The translations under genes and the position numbers were made by a program. Shown here in pieces: positions 60,619-64,000 of a stretch of DNA of 64,000 bases. The notes under the pieces are model-generated. The model was not told the DNA's origin and searched no databases. It saw nothing but the letters and a program-made list of their open reading frames with translations. Numbering within the stretch: position 1 is the stretch's first letter; the number at the start of each line of letters is the position of its first letter. Location of the stretch: assembly GCA_025357755.1 (NCBI GenBank), contig JANXOP010000273.1, positions 1 to 64,000 on the forward strand. The letters run 5' to 3'. This DNA comes from Kofleriaceae bacterium (GTDB lineage: Bacteria > Myxococcota_A > Polyangia > Haliangiales > Haliangiaceae).

Positions 60619-61692
60619 TCAGGAACGCCGCTTCTTGCGCCGCAGCAAGAGCGAACCGAGCCCGACGAGAGCACCACTGCTGCCGTTGCTCGCGTTGCAC
60701 CCCGACGTGGTGGCGCCGCTCTGATCGGAACCGGATCCGCCGCCCGGATCCGCCGGAATCAGTTCGATCACCGCTTCGAGCTGATCATCCGAGGGCCCGC
60801 CATTTCCTGGATCACTGAACCAGGTGGCAGCGTCTTGCACGACACCGAAGTACTCCGTGTAGACACCGGGCACGCACGCGTCTCCGACCGGTGCATCGAA
60901 CGCGAACGCGAACGTTCCATTGGCGCCCGGTAGAACGGGACCGCTCACCAGGGCGGGCCGGTTCGGCGCGACCCAGTCCGTGCCCGCGAACACGCTCGCG
61001 CGATCGCGAGGCATCGTCGTTCCGAGCTGGGTCGAGTTGTTCCACGCCTGGGTGCCCGTATTCTTCAAGACGACGGTGGCCGCGACGTGGTCCCCGCATT
61101 TGAGCTGGAGCGCGGGGGCGGACGCGAGCGGCCAGGATTGACTGACCCGCGTCGCGGCCCAGGGAATCGCGCCATACGCGGCGAGTACCGACTTCGCATA
61201 TGAAACACGTTGGGTCTGGACGCAGCTTCCACAGATCTCGTACTTCGTCATGAACACGATGGTGGCGTCCGTGACGTTGGTCGTCGCCTGGAGCTCGGGT
61301 AGTCCGTAGTGCTCGGTCGAGAGCTCGTGCCAGATGAAGTCGAGCTGCAGTCCCAGCGCGTGCGGGTCTTGGTTGTGAGCAGCGGCGAAGGCCAGGACGT
61401 TGTTTCCACCGGACGTCGAATCCCAGCGCTCGCCCACCGACCACTGGGCGATGCCGCGCCCCGGACCGCCGGATTGCACCGAATTCGGATTTACGCCGGA
61501 CTCCTGATCCAGGTTGCCGACGATGCCAGCTGCTTGAAAGTTCGTTAGACCTCTCATGATGAAGTAGTCGAACGCGACCTGGTCGTTCGCGAACGCGGTC
61601 GTCGCTGCTTGTTCGTCCTCGCTCGTGGCGATCGAAGTCGCGCACCCGAGCTGGACGCTGGCGAACCCGAGGACGAACCAGATATGGCGCAT
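60619..61692 (-). CDS. Phage-type lysozyme with MYXO-CTERM-like anchor
   Basis: 357 aa from ATG 61692; the longer frame to 62607 is antisense to the sigma-54 gene. Lipoprotein-like signal (ASVQLGC). Residues of about 35-165 resemble the phage tail lysozyme domain (VAFDYFIMRGLTNFQAAGIV, GNLDQESGVNPNSVQSGGPG, RGIAQWSVGERW), with the probable catalytic Glu in QESG. An Ig-like domain follows, then a Ser/Gly linker. The C-terminus GCNASNGSSGALVGLGSLLL plus RRKKRRS has the Cys/hydrophobic/basic layout of MYXO-CTERM sorting tails. A cell-surface wall hydrolase seems likely. Confidence 0.82.
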   Translation of the reverse strand: MRHIWFVLGFASVQLGCATSIATSEDEQAATTAFANDQVAFDYFIMRGLTNFQAAGIVGNLDQESGVNPNSVQSGGPGRGIAQWSVGERWDSTSGGNNVLAFAAAHNQDPHALGLQLDFIWHELSTEHYGLPELQATTNVTDATIVFMTKYEICGSCVQTQRVSYAKSVLAAYGAIPWAATRVSQSWPLASAPALQLKCGDHVAATVVLKNTGTQAWNNSTQLGTTMPRDRASVFAGTDWVAPNRPALVSGPVLPGANGTFAFAFDAPVGDACVPGVYTEYFGVVQDAATWFSDPGNGGPSDDQLEAVIELIPADPGGGSGSDQSGATTSGCNASNGSSGALVGLGSLLLRRKKRRS

Positions 61693-61829
61693 GCGATCAC
61701 CATCGACGATCGCGAGCCTCGGGGAAACCAGCAACACCTGACAGCCCTGTACCTCTCGCGTCGCAGGCTCCGCCGGTGTCGTCGCTTGCCGCTCGAATGT
61801 CGCCCGAGCGCTTGGGAGCCTCGGCGGTG

Positions 61830-63143
61830 CTACTCGTCGGCTTGATTGTCGCCCTGTGCGGCGGTCACGAGCTTGTACTTGCGGCCCAACTCGCGCAGGT
61901 GCGTCCGATCCATCCGCGCGGCACGCGCGGCGCGCGACAGGTTTCCCTTGTGACGAGCGAGCAACTCGCGGAGGTATTCTCGCTCCCAGATCATCGTCGC
62001 TCGATCCTTCGAGGCTCGGAACGTCAGCTTCTCGTCGAATGCGAGCGATGGCTCGGAGGCCGCGGTCTCGGTGAGCTCGGTCCACATCCCGGGATCGCCG
62101 AGCAACACGGCCCGTTCGACCGCGCTGCGCAGCTCGCGAACATTGCCTGGCCAATCGTGGCGCGTGAAGGCGTCGACGAGCGAGTCGGGTGCACCGGCAT
62201 GTCCCGCAAACTGCGCGTAGAACTGTTCGATCAGCAGCGGAATATCGAGCCGACGCTCGCGCAGCGGTGGCAGCCGCAGCGATACGACATGCAGTCGGTA
62301 GTAGAGGTCCGCGCGGAAGTCGCCGCGGTTGACCGCTGCGCGCAGATCCTTGTTGGTTGCCGCGATGACGCGAATGTCGACCTGGATCTGTTGTTGGCCG
62401 CCGACCCGCTTGATCGTTCGGTCCTCGATCGCGCGGAGCAACCGCGGCTGCAGATCGAGAGGGAGCTCGCCGATCTCGTCGAAGAAGACCGTGCCTCCGG
62501 CGCCAGCCTCGATCGCGCCGATCCGTTGCTGTAGCGCGCCGGTGAACGCCCCGCGCTCGTGGCCGAATAGCTCGCTCTCGATCAGCGATGGTGGAATCGC
62601 TCCGCAATCGATCACCGAAAACGGCATCGCCCGCCGCGGACTGGCTTGATGGATCGCGTCCGCGATCATCGTCTTACCGGTGCCGGTCTCGCCTTCGAGC
62701 AGCACGATCGTGTCCGAGCTGGCAATTCGCGGCAGCATCTCGAACAGCCGACGCATCGCGACCGATCGCCCGAAGGCGCGCCCGAACGTATCCTGAGCCG
62801 AGAGCGGCTGCTGCGCCTCGACCTCGACGTGCTCGAAGCGCAGCGTGGTTTGTCCGATCTGGAAGACCGCGCCTGCGCCGAGGTACGCGCTCTCGATCCG
62901 GCAACCAGCGAGGACGATCCCGTTCGTCGATCCGGCATCGCGAAGCAGGGTGCCCTTCGTCGTCGCCGTGATGGTCAGGTGATAGCGCGAGACCGTCGGA
63001 TCCGAGAGCTGCAGCTGATTTCCAGGCGCGGTTCCGCACGCGAGGTCACCTTCGACATCGTCGGCGACGAGCCCGCGATCCGGGCCCTCGAGCACGCGCA
63101 AGCGAGCGCGCTGATAGCGGAACGTCGTTCCTCCAGTTCCCAT
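61830..63143 (-). CDS. FHA-domain sigma-54-dependent activator
   Basis: 437 aa from ATG 63143. An N-terminal FHA domain (about 10-100; SRYHLTI, GSTNG) binds phospho-Thr. It is followed by the AAA+ enhancer-binding domain with Walker A GETGTGKT, GAFTGA and the sensor regions, and a Fis-like helix-turn-helix (SRAARAARMDRTHLRELGRK). It opens sigma-54 promoters. The FHA input and the divergent Ser/Thr kinase gene suggest phosphorylation control by a kinase, perhaps that one. Confidence 0.92.
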   Translation of the reverse strand: MGTGGTTFRYQRARLRVLEGPDRGLVADDVEGDLACGTAPGNQLQLSDPTVSRYHLTITATTKGTLLRDAGSTNGIVLAGCRIESAYLGAGAVFQIGQTTLRFEHVEVEAQQPLSAQDTFGRAFGRSVAMRRLFEMLPRIASSDTIVLLEGETGTGKTMIADAIHQASPRRAMPFSVIDCGAIPPSLIESELFGHERGAFTGALQQRIGAIEAGAGGTVFFDEIGELPLDLQPRLLRAIEDRTIKRVGGQQQIQVDIRVIAATNKDLRAAVNRGDFRADLYYRLHVVSLRLPPLRERRLDIPLLIEQFYAQFAGHAGAPDSLVDAFTRHDWPGNVRELRSAVERAVLLGDPGMWTELTETAASEPSLAFDEKLTFRASKDRATMIWEREYLRELLARHKGNLSRAARAARMDRTHLRELGRKYKLVTAAQGDNQADE

Positions 63144-63238
63144 CGCGTGGGTCGCCACGGCATCACCATACCCGAAACGACGCGTCGACAGTCGCGGTAC
63201 GTTGCTGATGAACTGCGTCACGTGGCACGCTTTCGATC

Positions 63239-64000
63239 ATGTCTCCTGCCGATGACGCTCCGACGGTCCGCGATTCCGCCGTGCCGACTCGCGACTCGAG
63301 CGAGCCCGCTTCGGCACCGCCGATCGCATTCGACGATCGCCGGTACGTGCTCAGGACGGTGCTTGGCAGCGGAGGGATGGGCGAAGTGTGGCTCGCCGAG
63401 GACTTGCGCATCGGTCGCGAAGTCGCCGTGAAGATCATGCACGCGCAGCACAACCCCGACGCGGCGGCCCGCTTTCTACGAGAAGCGCGGGTCCAGGGCC
63501 GGCTCGACCATCCGAGCGTCGTCCCTGTTCACGATCTAGGGACCGATGACCGGGCGCCCTACTTCGCGATGAAGCGGCTCACCGGCATGACGCTGCACGA
63601 GGTGATCGAGACCGCGAAACCGGAATGGACGCGGCGGATCCTGCTGACCCGGTTCGTCGAGGTCTGTCTCGCGGTCGAATTCGCGCATCGTCGCGGCATC
63701 GTGCATCGCGATCTCAAGCCCGCGAACATCATGCTGGGGGATTTCGGCGAGACCTACGTGCTGGATTGGGGGCTGGCCAAGGTCTCCGAGGCCGCGAATC
63801 GCGAGAGCGTTCAAGCAATCTCGAGCGAGATGCAGGACCTGCGGAGTGACCTCGGGGATAAGGGTCGCACCGTCGCCGGCGCGATCCTCGGGACACCGGG
63901 GTACATGTCGCCCGAGCAGATCGTCGGCCGGATCGTCGACGCACGAACGGACGTGTTCGCGCTCGGATGCATCTTGATCGAGATCCTGACCGGCGCACCC
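63239..64000 (+). CDS. Ser/Thr protein kinase, cut by window edge
   Basis: Open from ATG 63239 to the window end, 254 codons. It is a PknB-like kinase: P-loop GSGGMGEVW, Lys in VAVKIM, catalytic loop HRDLKPANI and DWG in place of DFG (VLDWGLAK). Then come GTPGYMSPEQ and the following helix with VFALGCILIEILTG. The C-terminal part (often a sensor or transmembrane domain) is outside the window. It is divergent from the FHA-sigma54 gene with a 95-base gap. Confidence 0.9.
   Translation, partial: MSPADDAPTVRDSAVPTRDSSEPASAPPIAFDDRRYVLRTVLGSGGMGEVWLAEDLRIGREVAVKIMHAQHNPDAAARFLREARVQGRLDHPSVVPVHDLGTDDRAPYFAMKRLTGMTLHEVIETAKPEWTRRILLTRFVEVCLAVEFAHRRGIVHRDLKPANIMLGDFGETYVLDWGLAKVSEAANRESVQAISSEMQDLRSDLGDKGRTVAGAILGTPGYMSPEQIVGRIVDARTDVFALGCILIEILTGAP

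Noticed and set aside
1-64000. tRNA, rRNA or CRISPR elements
   Set aside because: No cloverleaf-like or rRNA-like segments and no regularly spaced repeats were noticed. A tRNAscan or CRISPR search would be decisive.

Overview
The window is high-GC DNA with dense, short intergenic gaps and many Cys-acylated lipoprotein signal peptides. It also holds a C-terminal MYXO-CTERM-type anchor (gene ending at 60619), a eukaryotic-like Ser/Thr kinase, an FHA-sigma54 activator and a Cys-rich multi-repeat secreted protein. Together these point to a Myxococcota (myxobacterial) chromosome. No rRNA, tRNA, CRISPR array or complete insertion sequence was seen.

Layout. (1) 1-4.4 kb: end of an unknown gene, an unknown 396-aa protein, two tandemly duplicated small lipoproteins, a small coupled protein and a tandem-AAA ATPase of the type that serves extracellular contractile injection systems (eCIS). 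(2) 4.4-27.1 kb: mixed chromosomal genes. These include a radical SAM protein, zinc-ribbon proteins, a SMI1/KNR4 protein, a proline iminopeptidase, several lipoproteins, a receiver domain, a J-domain-like protein, a DUF1684 protein, a phytanoyl-CoA-dioxygenase-like protein, an aldo/keto reductase with a divergent LysR regulator, a ricin-lectin-like protein, a pRiA4b ORF3 protein and a RegA-like response regulator. Several gene relics lie among them. (3) 46.4 kb back to 27.1 kb, minus strand: a 17-gene, almost gap-free eCIS operon (sheath, tube, tube/LysM proteins, gpD-like hub, gpV spike, PAAR-like tip, gp25, two gp6/J-type baseplate proteins, gpI, beta-helix fibre, DUF4255 terminator). (4) 46.6-54.9 kb: the payload and accessory part. 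It has a 1165-aa DUF4157 effector with a polymorphic toxin tip, its probable immunity gene, an Imm49-like gene, a second tandem-AAA ATPase and an Lgt-like membrane protein. (5) 55-64 kb: SDR/LysR, SDR/TetR, a PD40 lipoprotein, a polysaccharide-deacetylase-like lipoprotein, a cell-wall lysozyme-like MYXO-CTERM protein, an FHA-sigma54 activator and a truncated Ser/Thr kinase.

How it works together (inference from eCIS biology). The minus-strand operon would build a free phage-tail-like particle, helped by one or both AAA ATPases. The DUF4157 protein is the likely cargo, and the small gene directly behind it the antidote. A second, about 85% identical copy of that antidote sits just past the far end of the operon (26318-26806). 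It is preceded by the last about 22 codons of the same toxin tip, and it is bracketed by two copies of the 3' end of the DUF4255 gene. This looks like a toxin/immunity cassette that moved or was displaced.

The most noteworthy points are this duplicated immunity cassette, the lack of a recognisable tape-measure gene, the pair of paralogous eCIS ATPases in different surroundings, and the toxin-tip/immunity arrangement around 47.9-48.5 kb.
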